NCBI GenBank assembly: GCA_937886445.1
Contig: CALGBY010000086.1
Location: forward strand, 1-36,610
Length of the DNA: 36,610 nucleotides
Direction of reading: 5' to 3'
DNA from: an uncultured Clostridia bacterium
GTDB taxonomy: Bacteria; Bacillota; Clostridia; Christensenellales; Aristaeellaceae
Shown: positions 23,138 through 31,265 of the stretch, one piece after another
Position numbering within the stretch: the first letter of the stretch is position 1
Layout of the letters: each line of letters begins with the position of its first letter
Translations under genes and position numbers: made by a program
Notes under the pieces: generated by a model
What the model saw: the letters and a program-made list of their open reading frames with translations, nothing else
The model's database searches: none
Told to the model about the DNA's origin: nothing

Positions 23138-25267
23138 ATGGTAAATACCGGTAAAATACGCCAGCTTCCCGAGGAAGTGATCGGTCAGATCGCCGCCGGA
23201 GAGGTAGTCGAACGCCCGTCCGCCGCGATCAAGGAGCTGGTCGAAAACAGCATAGACGCCGGAGCAAGCGCTGTAAGCGTGGAAATACGGGATGGCGGCA
23301 TTTCCTTTATGCGTATCACCGATAACGGTAAAGGCATCCGCGCGGAAGATATCCGTCTGGCATTTTCGCGTCATGCCACCAGCAAGATCGCCACTGCGGA
23401 TGATCTTTACGGCGTTCGCACTCTCGGTTTCCGCGGTGAAGCGCTCGCGTCGATCGCGGCTGTGGCAAAGGTGACCTGCGCCACACGCACTCAGGATTCC
23501 GAACGCGGCGTCTCCGTTGTCAACGAGGGCGGAGATATCATCGACATCAGAGATTCCGCATGCCCCATAGGCACCTCATTTACGGTAAAGGATCTGTTTT
23601 ACAATGCACCGGTACGCCGCAAATTTCTGAAAAAGCCCGCCGCGGAAACAGCAGCCGTTTCGGAGCTGATGGCAAGGATGATCCTTTCCCACCCCGATAT
23701 TTCTTTCCGCCTTACAGCAGACGGAAAACCGGTCTATTTCAGTGCGGGAGACGGTAAGCCCGAAAGCGCCGTCATGTGTGTTTTCGGACTGGACGCGCTG
23801 AAAAAATTTCACAGAGCAGACGGAAATATGAACGGTGTCGTTCTCTCCGGCTTTATAGGCTGCGGTGAAAACAGCCGCGGCAACCGCAATCAGCAGTACT
23901 TTTTTATCAACGGTCGTACAATGAAAAGCCCGATACTCACAAACGCGCTCGAATACGCCTGCCGTCAGCGCGTGATGGTGGGACGCTTCCCTGTTTGCAT
24001 TCTTTACCTGACCGTTCCGTATGAAAGTGTGGATGTGAATGTGCATCCCAATAAATGGGAAGTGCGCTTTCAGGATGAAAAAGGCGTTTCGGCAGCTGTG
24101 GAAACGATCATATCGGAATCTCTGAACAGAGAAGCGCTGCTTGAAAACGCGCCCGCTCTCTTCTCCGGTTCCTCCGTATCAGGCAGGGATATCTCTGTAC
24201 CGGTTCAGGAGCAGAAAGAAGAAGCGAAGATCACCGTTTCATCAAAGATCATTCCGGATCCCCCGTCTGCACAACCGGATGCCGATAAAAAAGCCGCGGC
24301 ATCCGCCGGATCCCCGTCTCAGACGCCTACTGCTTCAGATGTGCCGTATTCCCCGCAGGGAAAAGCCGTAGCCATGCTGGCGGATATCCTGAAAAACGCG
24401 CCATCTGCGCCCGTATCCGCTCCGCAGCGCTCCTACAGACAGGATTACGCGCCCGGTACAGAATCGCACCATCATATCAGGGAGATCTCACTTTCCCTTC
24501 CGGAGGAAAAAGCGGCAGCGCCTGCCGCCACAACATTTTCAGAAGAGTGCCCTTCTCCCTCCGCCGCTCCGGAAAGCAAAAAAGAGGAACTCCCGCGGAC
24601 AAAACCAGACGGTACAGGCATGACACTGCCCGCGGACACCGCCGGCGCTCCTTCACAGCTCGCGTTTACTGTGGTCACACCGCAGAATACGGAAATACCG
24701 GTGCGATATATCGGTGTTGTTTTCAACACCTATATACTGCTTGAGTCTCAGGACAAAATGCTGCTTTGCGACCAGCATGCCTGCCATGAACGCCTGCTTT
24801 ATGAGCGCTATATGAAGGAACTCGGAAGTGAAAACAGCGTACAGGAGCTGCTTGTTCCCGTAGTGCTCGATCTTTCCAGACAGATGTTCTCGGTCTATTC
24901 AGAAAACCGCGAGCTTCTCAGAGAAGCCGGCTATGAAACAGAGGAGTACGGAGACTGCACCATATGTCTGCGCGGAGTGCCCAATGTTTTAGGGCAGCCG
25001 AAGGATGCCTCCTGCCTGACGGACGCGCTGGAAGAGATCGAGGCGACCGGTACGCTTTCCCATTCCGACCGTCTGTCGCGTGTGATACAGACAGCCTGCA
25101 AGCACGCCGTCAAGGGCGGAGAGAAGATCGATGAAAAGCAGTTGATCGGACTTATCCGCATGATCCTGTCAAAGCAGATCCCGCCCACCTGCCCTCATGG
25201 CAGACCTCTGTTCGTGGAAGTGTCAAAACGCGATCTTGAAAAGAGATTCAAGCGCATACAGGATTGA
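23138..25267 (+). CDS. mutL: DNA mismatch repair endonuclease MutL
   Basis: A 709-residue GHKL ATPase and latent endonuclease. N-terminal motifs: IAAGEVVERPSAAIKELVENS with the catalytic Glu, DAGA and DNGKGI, and TLGFRGEALASI. A long Ala/Pro/Ser/Lys-rich linker spans about 345-520. The C-terminal domain has the metal-dependent nicking motif DQHACHERLLYE near residue 544, ACKHAVKGGE near 650 and CPHGRP near 685, so this MutL should nick DNA itself, as expected for bacteria without MutH. The operon continues with miaA: the MutL stop lies just before the miaA start. ATG 23138 has AAGGAG. Confidence 0.97.
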   Translation: MVNTGKIRQLPEEVIGQIAAGEVVERPSAAIKELVENSIDAGASAVSVEIRDGGISFMRITDNGKGIRAEDIRLAFSRHATSKIATADDLYGVRTLGFRGEALASIAAVAKVTCATRTQDSERGVSVVNEGGDIIDIRDSACPIGTSFTVKDLFYNAPVRRKFLKKPAAETAAVSELMARMILSHPDISFRLTADGKPVYFSAGDGKPESAVMCVFGLDALKKFHRADGNMNGVVLSGFIGCGENSRGNRNQQYFFINGRTMKSPILTNALEYACRQRVMVGRFPVCILYLTVPYESVDVNVHPNKWEVRFQDEKGVSAAVETIISESLNREALLENAPALFSGSSVSGRDISVPVQEQKEEAKITVSSKIIPDPPSAQPDADKKAAASAGSPSQTPTASDVPYSPQGKAVAMLADILKNAPSAPVSAPQRSYRQDYAPGTESHHHIREISLSLPEEKAAAPAATTFSEECPSPSAAPESKKEELPRTKPDGTGMTLPADTAGAPSQLAFTVVTPQNTEIPVRYIGVVFNTYILLESQDKMLLCDQHACHERLLYERYMKELGSENSVQELLVPVVLDLSRQMFSVYSENRELLREAGYETEEYGDCTICLRGVPNVLGQPKDASCLTDALEEIEATGTLSHSDRLSRVIQTACKHAVKGGEKIDEKQLIGLIRMILSKQIPPTCPHGRPLFVEVSKRDLEKRFKRIQD

Positions 25268-25269
25268 AA

Positions 25270-26223
25270 ATGAAGAAAAAGGTCATCGTCATCACCGGTC
25301 CGACAGCCAGCGGTAAATCCGAAGCGGCCCTCATTCTTGCAAAAGCCGTTAACGGAACGATCATCTGTATGGATTCCATGCAGATCTACCGCGGCATGGA
25401 TATCGGGACCGCAAAGCCGACGGCTGAGGAGCAAAGCATCTGTCCGCATCGCATGTTTGATGTCGCCTCGCCGTTTGAAAATTACTCTGCCGCCAGATAC
25501 GCTTCAGAAGCGCAGGAATGGGTCGACAGGACGGAATTCCCGATCCTTGTAGGCGGAACGGGTCTGTTTCTGAATGCCATATCCACCGATATGGAGTTTG
25601 GTTATGCCGTATCAGACCCGAAGATACGTGAAAAATACGAAAACATCGCGAAGAATGAGGGAAATGAGTATCTTCATTCTCTTCTTGAGAAAGAAGACCC
25701 GTTATCGGCACTTCGTCTGCATCCCAATGATACCCGCCGGGTGATCAGAGCGCTTGAAGTGCTTGAACTTACCGGAAAGCCATTTTCCTCCCAGAAAGCA
25801 ACTGACCCCTACCGTACAAAAGAAGGATACGACTACAGGATCTTTGCATTTTCACGTGAACGCTCCGCTCTGTACGCGCGTATCGACAAGCGTGTGGATA
25901 TCATGATGCAGGCCGGGCTTGAAAATGAAGTGGAACATCTGATCTGTGACCTCGGTATTCCGGACACGGCCCAGAGCATGCAGGGCATCGGATATAAGGA
26001 ACTGATCCCCGTCCTTCGCGGAGAGCAGACAAAAGAAAACGCCGTCAGCCTGATCAAGCAGCGTTCCCGCAACTACGCCAAGCGGCAGCTCACCTGGTTC
26101 CGTCGTGATCCGCGCGTACACTGGATAGACGCGGACAGCACAGAGCCTGCAGAAGCAGCGAAGCTGATTCAGAGATCTTCCGAGAATAAAGAAGGAGAAA
26201 CACCATGGACACAGAACGACTGA
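25270..26223 (+). CDS. miaA: tRNA dimethylallyltransferase
   Basis: A 317-residue enzyme that transfers dimethylallyl to N6 of A37 in tRNAs reading UNN codons. The P-loop is GPTASGKSEA near residue 10, and DSMQIYRGMDIGTAKP near 36 holds the catalytic Asp. FDVASPFENYSAARY, LVGGTGLFLNA and the C-terminal RNYAKRQLTWFRRD are family signatures. A TTG at 25264 is also in frame, but AGGA lies 6 nt from ATG 25270, which starts the usual MKKKVIVITG. Its product is the substrate of MiaB encoded upstream. It overlaps the next gene by 19 nt; hfq, which follows miaA in Bacillus, is absent here. Confidence 0.97.
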   Translation: MKKKVIVITGPTASGKSEAALILAKAVNGTIICMDSMQIYRGMDIGTAKPTAEEQSICPHRMFDVASPFENYSAARYASEAQEWVDRTEFPILVGGTGLFLNAISTDMEFGYAVSDPKIREKYENIAKNEGNEYLHSLLEKEDPLSALRLHPNDTRRVIRALEVLELTGKPFSSQKATDPYRTKEGYDYRIFAFSRERSALYARIDKRVDIMMQAGLENEVEHLICDLGIPDTAQSMQGIGYKELIPVLRGEQTKENAVSLIKQRSRNYAKRQLTWFRRDPRVHWIDADSTEPAEAAKLIQRSSENKEGETPWTQND

Positions 26224-27458
26224 TCGCCGATGCAGAAAGAGCCTGTACGGACTTGTTTGAAAAGCTCGAAAAAAACGAATACGCAAATCTTGAGCGTGTA
26301 CTGAACGCGTTTCACAGCCATCGTGTGGCCGTAAGGCATTTCAACCCTACTACCGGCTATGGTTATGATGATACGGGACGCGATACACTGGAGAGCATTT
26401 TCGCCGAGATCTTTCACACCGAGGCAGCGATCGTGCGACCGCACATCGTGAGCGGAACGCATACGCTCTGCCTGTGCCTTTTCGGTCTTCTCCTGCCGGG
26501 TGATCATCTGATATCCGCCACCGGTCTTCCCTATGATACCATGCAGGAAGCGATCGGCCTTACCAGCAAAGACGGCATCGGTACGCTGAAGGAAATAGGC
26601 GTATCCTTCTCATCCTGTGATCTTTCTGCTGACGGGCTTCCCGATACCGAAAAGGTGCTCGAGGAGATCGCATGCCATCCGAACACCCGTGTGATCCTCA
26701 TTCAGCGCAGCCGCGGCTACGCGTGGCGTCCCTCTCTTCTGCCTTCCGAAATGAAGGATTTCATTTCCGCTGTCAAACAGCAATACCCGGATATCTATAT
26801 CATGGTAGATAACTGCTACGGAGAATTTGTCTGTGAGGATGAGCCTACATTCTACGGGGCTGATCTTTGCGCGGGCAGTCTGATCAAAAACGCGGGCGGC
26901 GGCCTGGCTCCTACAGGCGGATATATCGCAGGTACACAGAAAGCCATTCACAGGATCTCCGCCCGGCTGACCGCTCCCGGGATCGGGCTTGAGGAAGGCA
27001 GCTATGCCGCAAGCTATCTGCCTTTCTATCAGGGACTGTTTCTGGCGCCGCATACCGTTACACAGGCATTGAAAACCGCCATTCTTTCGGCAAAGGTATT
27101 TGAGATGCTCGGCATGGAAACCGTCCCTCCCTCCGGCGGAAAGCGTGCCGACATCATTCAGGCGATCCGTCTCGGTTCTCCCGAAGCGATGATCGCTTTC
27201 TGCAGAGGGATCCAGGCCGCTTCTCCTGTGGACAGTGACGCCGCCCCCGAGCCCTGGGATATGCCGGGGTATACCGATCCTGTGATCATGGCAGCCGGTA
27301 CATTCATTTCCGGTGCCTCCATCGAGATCTCGGCTGATGGGCCGATCCGTTCCCCGTATAATATCTATCTGCAGGGAGCACTCACCTATTGCCACGGCAA
27401 AACAGCGATCAAAAAAGCACTTGACGAATTATTCTCGTCAGGTGCGATCGGGCAATGA
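26205..27458 (+). CDS. PLP-dependent methionine gamma-lyase family ('aluminium resistance') protein
   Basis: A 417-residue fold-type I PLP enzyme of the PF06838 family (YnbB in Bacillus). The likely PLP Lys is in AGSLIKNAGGGLAPTGGYIAG near residue 228. NFTTGYG-like residues near 46 (FNPTTGYGYDDTGRDTLE), IVRPHIVSGTHT near 79, and MVDNCYGEFV near 202, with the PLP-binding Asp, all fit. The reaction of these proteins is not firmly established, and the two family names are historical. In Bacillus ynbB lies downstream of miaA, hfq and hflX; here it follows miaA directly with a 19-nt overlap. AGAAGGAG precedes ATG 26205. It is the last gene of the operon, with a terminator 5 nt after the stop. Confidence 0.9.
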   Translation: MDTERLIADAERACTDLFEKLEKNEYANLERVLNAFHSHRVAVRHFNPTTGYGYDDTGRDTLESIFAEIFHTEAAIVRPHIVSGTHTLCLCLFGLLLPGDHLISATGLPYDTMQEAIGLTSKDGIGTLKEIGVSFSSCDLSADGLPDTEKVLEEIACHPNTRVILIQRSRGYAWRPSLLPSEMKDFISAVKQQYPDIYIMVDNCYGEFVCEDEPTFYGADLCAGSLIKNAGGGLAPTGGYIAGTQKAIHRISARLTAPGIGLEEGSYAASYLPFYQGLFLAPHTVTQALKTAILSAKVFEMLGMETVPPSGGKRADIIQAIRLGSPEAMIAFCRGIQAASPVDSDAAPEPWDMPGYTDPVIMAAGTFISGASIEISADGPIRSPYNIYLQGALTYCHGKTAIKKALDELFSSGAIGQ

Positions 27459-27463
27459 TCTTC

Positions 27464-27490
27464 ACCGCGCGATATCCGCGCGGTTTTTTT
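27464..27490 (+). terminator. rho-independent terminator of the mutS-mutL-miaA operon
   Basis: An 8-bp perfect stem ACCGCGCG / CGCGCGGT with loop ATATC, followed by seven T. Confidence 0.9.
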
Positions 27491-27554
27491 ATATTCCCGT
27501 AAAAGGCTTCCTTTTTTCAGCAAAAGCACGGCTAAAGCATATGCCGGCGCTCAA

Positions 27555-27595
27555 CAGAAAAAGACACTGCTGAAGAACAGCTCTGTCTTTTTCTG
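27555..27595. terminator. bidirectional terminator-like hairpin
   Basis: A 12-bp perfect inverted repeat CAGAAAAAGACA / TGTCTTTTTCTG with a 17-nt loop that can pair further (CTG...CAG). It lies between convergent genes and, read on the minus strand, just after the stop at 27605. Confidence 0.55.
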
Positions 27596-27604
27596 AAAGC
27601 GATA

Positions 27605-28081
27605 TCATATCCCGGCTACCGCGTTTGACAGTTCTCCGAGGTGCTGCTGGATCCGGTTGCGTACATCCAGCGTGGATTTCTGACTTTGCCTGCTCACGCT
27701 GTCTATTTCCTTGATATCATCCCACAGCAGTGAAAGAGCGTTTGTCACCTCATCCGGCCGGTCATTCTGCTGGCCGCCGAAATATACGACCGTCATTTCA
27801 TCCACGGCGATTACATAGCCCTTGATGTTGCCTACCTGAGAAGCGGTAACACTGGTCACAGAAGCGGATATCTCGTTCACACTGCTCTGTGCCTGCTGAA
27901 CACAGTACACGATCCTTTCTTTCAGCGCGGCACTTTTTCCTGATTGCTTCGGTGCGATCACGAGGCCGTAAACCGCGATGAAAACGCACGCAAGCGCGAG
28001 CAGCAGGGATAAAAGGATAAAAAATCTCTTGATCTTGGTATCTTTTTGCCTGATTTCCGCTTCGTCGATATATTTGTACAT
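27605..28081 (-). CDS. hypothetical single-pass membrane protein
   Basis: A 158-residue protein I do not recognise. A charged N-terminus (MYKYIDEAEIRQKDTKIKR) precedes one membrane helix at about 20-45. The remaining roughly 110 residues, probably outside the cell, are rich in Ser, Val, Gln and charged residues and are predicted helical (QQAQSSVNEISASVTSVTAS; DVRNRIQQHLGELSNAV), in the style of a small coiled-coil sensor or septum-type protein. AAAGGAAC precedes ATG 28081. It lies 44 nt downstream of the DEAD-box gene and is likely the last gene of that transcription unit. Confidence 0.65.
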   Translation of the reverse strand: MYKYIDEAEIRQKDTKIKRFFILLSLLLALACVFIAVYGLVIAPKQSGKSAALKERIVYCVQQAQSSVNEISASVTSVTASQVGNIKGYVIAVDEMTVVYFGGQQNDRPDEVTNALSLLWDDIKEIDSVSRQSQKSTLDVRNRIQQHLGELSNAVAGI

Positions 28082-28125
28082 GTTTGTTCCTTTCCGGTAG
28101 TTTATGTTTATCAGGATCCACGCGA

Positions 28126-29298
28126 TCAGGTATTTTCAAAGAACGGCGTACCGTTTTTACGCCTCAGCACGGTATCCGCGTCAAAGCACAGTTCCTCCGG
28201 ATCATACCCGGAATAGCGCCTGATTTCATCCATCCTTACGCTTTCAGAGAAGGAAAGCAGCGTAAACGCAACACCGTGTTTTCTCGCTCTGCCCGTTCTG
28301 CCGATACGGTGGACATAGTATTCATTCTCGTTCGGCAGGTCATAATTGATAACGGCTTCCACATCATCCACATCGATCCCGCGCGCGGCGACATCCGTAC
28401 ATACCAGAATACGGAATTTTCCGCGTTTGTACCCGTTCATAACCGTGTTACGCTTCGTTTGCGGGATATCTCCGTGCAGTGCCTCCGCGTCATAGCCTTC
28501 TCTGATCAGCTTATCCGAAAGGCGCTTTGCCATTTCCTTGGTGTTTGTAAAGATCATGATCCGCTGATATTCATCCGAATCGATCAGATAAAGCAGTCTT
28601 TCATATTTGGTATCTCTTTCAGAGGAAATGTAATACTGTCTGATATCCGGTTTGTTTTCGTCCTTCGCAGCGATCGTGATCTGTACAGGATCGCGCTGGT
28701 ACTTCCACGAGATCGTCAGCACATCCTGATTGCTTGTCGCGGAATACATCACAAATTGCCTGTTGTTCGGAACGGCATTGATGATTTTTGTCACATCCCT
28801 GATGAAGCCCATCTTCAGCATCTCATCCGCTTCATCGATCACCAGCGTATGCACATTGGATATGACCGCGGTACGTCTCTCCATATGATCCAGCATACGT
28901 CCCGGTGTGGCAACGACGATCTGCGGCTTTTTTGAAAGCTGTGCCAGCTGCGTTTTGATAGGCTGCCCGCCGTACAGCACAGCGATCCTGATCTGCGGAA
29001 TATAGTATGCCAGCTTGCGCAGCTCCTCCGCAATCTGGCATGCCAGTTCTCTTGTCGGCGCAAGCACCAGTTCCTGTATTCCCCGGTCTTCAAGGCTGAT
29101 GTATTCCAGCATCGGGATGCCGAAAGCCAGAGTCTTGCCTGTGCCGGTGGGCGCGATGCCGATGATATCCGATCCCTTCATCATGGGCGGAATGGTCTCT
29201 TCCTGTATCGGTGTGGGCTTATCAAAGCCCATTCTGGCAATTGCCTTCAGGAGCTCGTCTGACAGATCAAGATCCCTGAATGAATGTTGTGTTTCCAT
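28126..29298 (-). CDS. DEAD-box ATP-dependent RNA helicase
   Basis: A 390-residue helicase containing little beyond the two RecA-like domains. Motifs: Q motif FDKPTPIQEETIP near residue 25, Walker A APTGTGKT near 48, PTRELA near 80, TPGRMLDH near 125, DEAD box VIDEADEM near 150, SAT in MYSATSN near 181, and ARGIDV and HRIGRTGRA near 325-350. It lacks the basic C-terminal extension of long CshA/DeaD enzymes, so its RNA specificity is unclear. The frame opens at 29379, but AGGGAG precedes ATG 29298 and homology starts just after it. A stable hairpin lies between its ribosome binding site and the upstream ABC gene, with no room for a promoter after it, so expression may depend on read-through. 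Confidence 0.92.
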   Translation of the reverse strand: METQHSFRDLDLSDELLKAIARMGFDKPTPIQEETIPPMMKGSDIIGIAPTGTGKTLAFGIPMLEYISLEDRGIQELVLAPTRELACQIAEELRKLAYYIPQIRIAVLYGGQPIKTQLAQLSKKPQIVVATPGRMLDHMERRTAVISNVHTLVIDEADEMLKMGFIRDVTKIINAVPNNRQFVMYSATSNQDVLTISWKYQRDPVQITIAAKDENKPDIRQYYISSERDTKYERLLYLIDSDEYQRIMIFTNTKEMAKRLSDKLIREGYDAEALHGDIPQTKRNTVMNGYKRGKFRILVCTDVAARGIDVDDVEAVINYDLPNENEYYVHRIGRTGRARKHGVAFTLLSFSESVRMDEIRRYSGYDPEELCFDADTVLRRKNGTPFFENT

Positions 29299-29323
29299 AA
29301 TACTCCCTGAAAGAATGAAAATC

Positions 29324-29344
29324 GCCGCCGCGTCTTGCGGCGGC
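29324..29344 (-). terminator. hairpin between ABC exporter and DEAD-box genes (terminator or attenuator)
   Basis: A perfect 8-bp G+C-only stem GCCGCCGC / GCGGCGGC with a 5-nt loop. On the minus strand it is followed by only four T (GATTTTCA), and the DEAD-box ribosome binding site begins about 12 nt later. On the plus strand it is also followed by TTTT. Confidence 0.6.
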
Positions 29345-29365
29345 TTTTCTATCATAGCATATTTA

Positions 29366-31264
29366 TCAGGATAATTCAAATGCTCCTGTATAAAGCTGAT
29401 AATATTTACCGTTCTGGGCGATCAGAGATTCATGATTGCCGCGTTCGATGATAACACCGTGCTCCAATACCATGATAGCCTGGCTGTTTCGCACCGTGGA
29501 AAGCCTGTGGGCAATCACGAACACCGTTCTTCCCTGCATCAGCCTGTCCATACCCTTTTCTATCAGCGCCTCTGTACGGGTATCGATGGATGATGTGGCT
29601 TCGTCCAGGATCAGCACGGGAGGATCGGCAACAGCCGCGCGCGCGATCGCGAGAAGCTGTCTCTGCCCCTGGCTCAGATTCGCGCCGTCGCCTGTGATCA
29701 TCGTATCATATCCCTGAGGCAGGTGACTGATAAAGAAATCGGCGTTCGCGATCTTTGCGGCGTTTCTTACTTCTTCATCAGTGGCATCAAGGCGCCCGTA
29801 GCGGATATTATCCGCTACCGTACCGGTAAACAGATGCGTGTCCTGAAGCACCATACCGAGCGACCTGCGCAGATCATCCTTTTTGATCTTTGTGATATTG
29901 ATGCCATCGTAGCGGATCTTACCTTCCTGGATATCATAGAAGCGGTTTATCAGGTTGGTGATGGTCGTTTTTCCGGCGCCTGTGGATCCGACAAACGCGA
30001 TCTTCTCACCCGGATGAGCATACAGGGATACATCATGCAGCACCGTCTTCTCCGGCACATAACCGAAGGTCACATTCTCAAATACCACATCTCCCTTCAG
30101 CTCCGTATAGGTCACGCTTCCGTCCGCGTTATGGGGATGCTTCCAGGCCCAAAGCCCTGTGTGCTTATCGCTTTCGGTAATATTGCCGTTTTCATCCTTG
30201 ACGGCGTTTACAAGCGTTACATACCCTTCATCCACTTCCTTTTCTTCATCCAGCAGAGCGAAGATCCTCTCCGCGCCGGCAAGAGCCAGCATCACCACAT
30301 TCAACTGCTGGGCAAGGGTGGAGATAGGACGGGAGAACTGATTGACAAAAATCAGGAAGGTGATCAGCGCGGCAGTCGTATAGCCACCTACACCGTTTAC
30401 GACCAGCACAGCGCCCACCAGCGCGGTGATCACATAGTAGCAGTGCGTAAGATTGTTGGAGATGGGGCCGAGGATGCTTGCAAAGGTATTTGCTCGGGTA
30501 CCCGCAACGCGTACATCCTCATTGCAGCGGTCAAAGTCCTCCATGGCCTTCTCTTCATGGCAGAACACCTGAACCACTCTCTGCCCCTCAATGGTCTCTT
30601 CGATGTATCCGTTCAGCTTTCCGATACTCTTCTGCTGCGCCACAAAGTACTTTCCGCTCTTCATGCCGATCTTCTTGGTCACGATCATCATCAGCGGGAT
30701 CATGATCAGAACGAGCAGTGTCAGCCAGATGCTGTTCTTCACCATGAAAATGAATGTGAAAATGATCGTTGCCGTGCAGGAAAATACCTGCGGAAGCGTT
30801 TGCGACATAAACTCACGCAGCGTATCGGTATCATTGGTGTAATGACTCATGATATCGCCGTGCGTACGGGAATCAAAGTAACGAATGGGCAGGTCTTCCA
30901 TGTGTACAAACATGCTTTTGCGGATATTGTTCAGCACCGCGGTAGACACGCGCATCATGATCTGGTTGTTGGCAAATGACGCAGCCGCGCCGAACAGATA
31001 TACAACAGCCAGCTTGACAAGGAACATGGCCATTTCCGTGAAGGAACGGGCTTCGGGCGATGCGGCGGCAAGCGGCTCGATATAGTCAGATATCAATGTA
31101 TCCACCTGGTTGATGCCCCACGCGGAGGCAAAAGCGGAAAAGAGTATAAACACAGCGACCAGTATCAGGCGGAATCTGTACGGTTTGAGATATCCGAGCA
31201 GCCGTCCCATGCTTGCTTTCGCGTTTTGGGGTTTCGCGTTTCCTCTCATATGTACCGGAGGCAT
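29366..31264 (-). CDS. ABC exporter half-transporter, canonical ATPase subunit
   Basis: A 632-residue fusion of a six-helix exporter membrane domain (about 20-330) and an ATP-binding domain. Walker A GSTGAGKT is near residue 431, the signature reads LSQGQ rather than LSGGQ, Walker B LILDEATSS near 553 keeps the catalytic Glu, and the switch His is present in IAHRLS. An unusual insert of about 40 residues between the domains (VTLVNAVKDENGNITESD...) precedes the first nucleotide-binding strand. ATG 31264 follows the partner's stop by 1 nt, with AAAGGGGG inside the partner's last codons; the frame is open further up to 31366. It should pair with the next protein as a heterodimeric multidrug-type exporter in the cytoplasmic membrane. 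Confidence 0.92.
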   Translation of the reverse strand: MPPVHMRGNAKPQNAKASMGRLLGYLKPYRFRLILVAVFILFSAFASAWGINQVDTLISDYIEPLAAASPEARSFTEMAMFLVKLAVVYLFGAAASFANNQIMMRVSTAVLNNIRKSMFVHMEDLPIRYFDSRTHGDIMSHYTNDTDTLREFMSQTLPQVFSCTATIIFTFIFMVKNSIWLTLLVLIMIPLMMIVTKKIGMKSGKYFVAQQKSIGKLNGYIEETIEGQRVVQVFCHEEKAMEDFDRCNEDVRVAGTRANTFASILGPISNNLTHCYYVITALVGAVLVVNGVGGYTTAALITFLIFVNQFSRPISTLAQQLNVVMLALAGAERIFALLDEEKEVDEGYVTLVNAVKDENGNITESDKHTGLWAWKHPHNADGSVTYTELKGDVVFENVTFGYVPEKTVLHDVSLYAHPGEKIAFVGSTGAGKTTITNLINRFYDIQEGKIRYDGINITKIKKDDLRRSLGMVLQDTHLFTGTVADNIRYGRLDATDEEVRNAAKIANADFFISHLPQGYDTMITGDGANLSQGQRQLLAIARAAVADPPVLILDEATSSIDTRTEALIEKGMDRLMQGRTVFVIAHRLSTVRNSQAIMVLEHGVIIERGNHESLIAQNGKYYQLYTGAFELS

Positions 31265-31265
31265 A

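Noticed and set aside
25264..25272. TTG 25264 as start of miaA
   Set aside because: It overlaps the mutL stop and lies on top of the ribosome binding site; ATG 25270 is correctly spaced.
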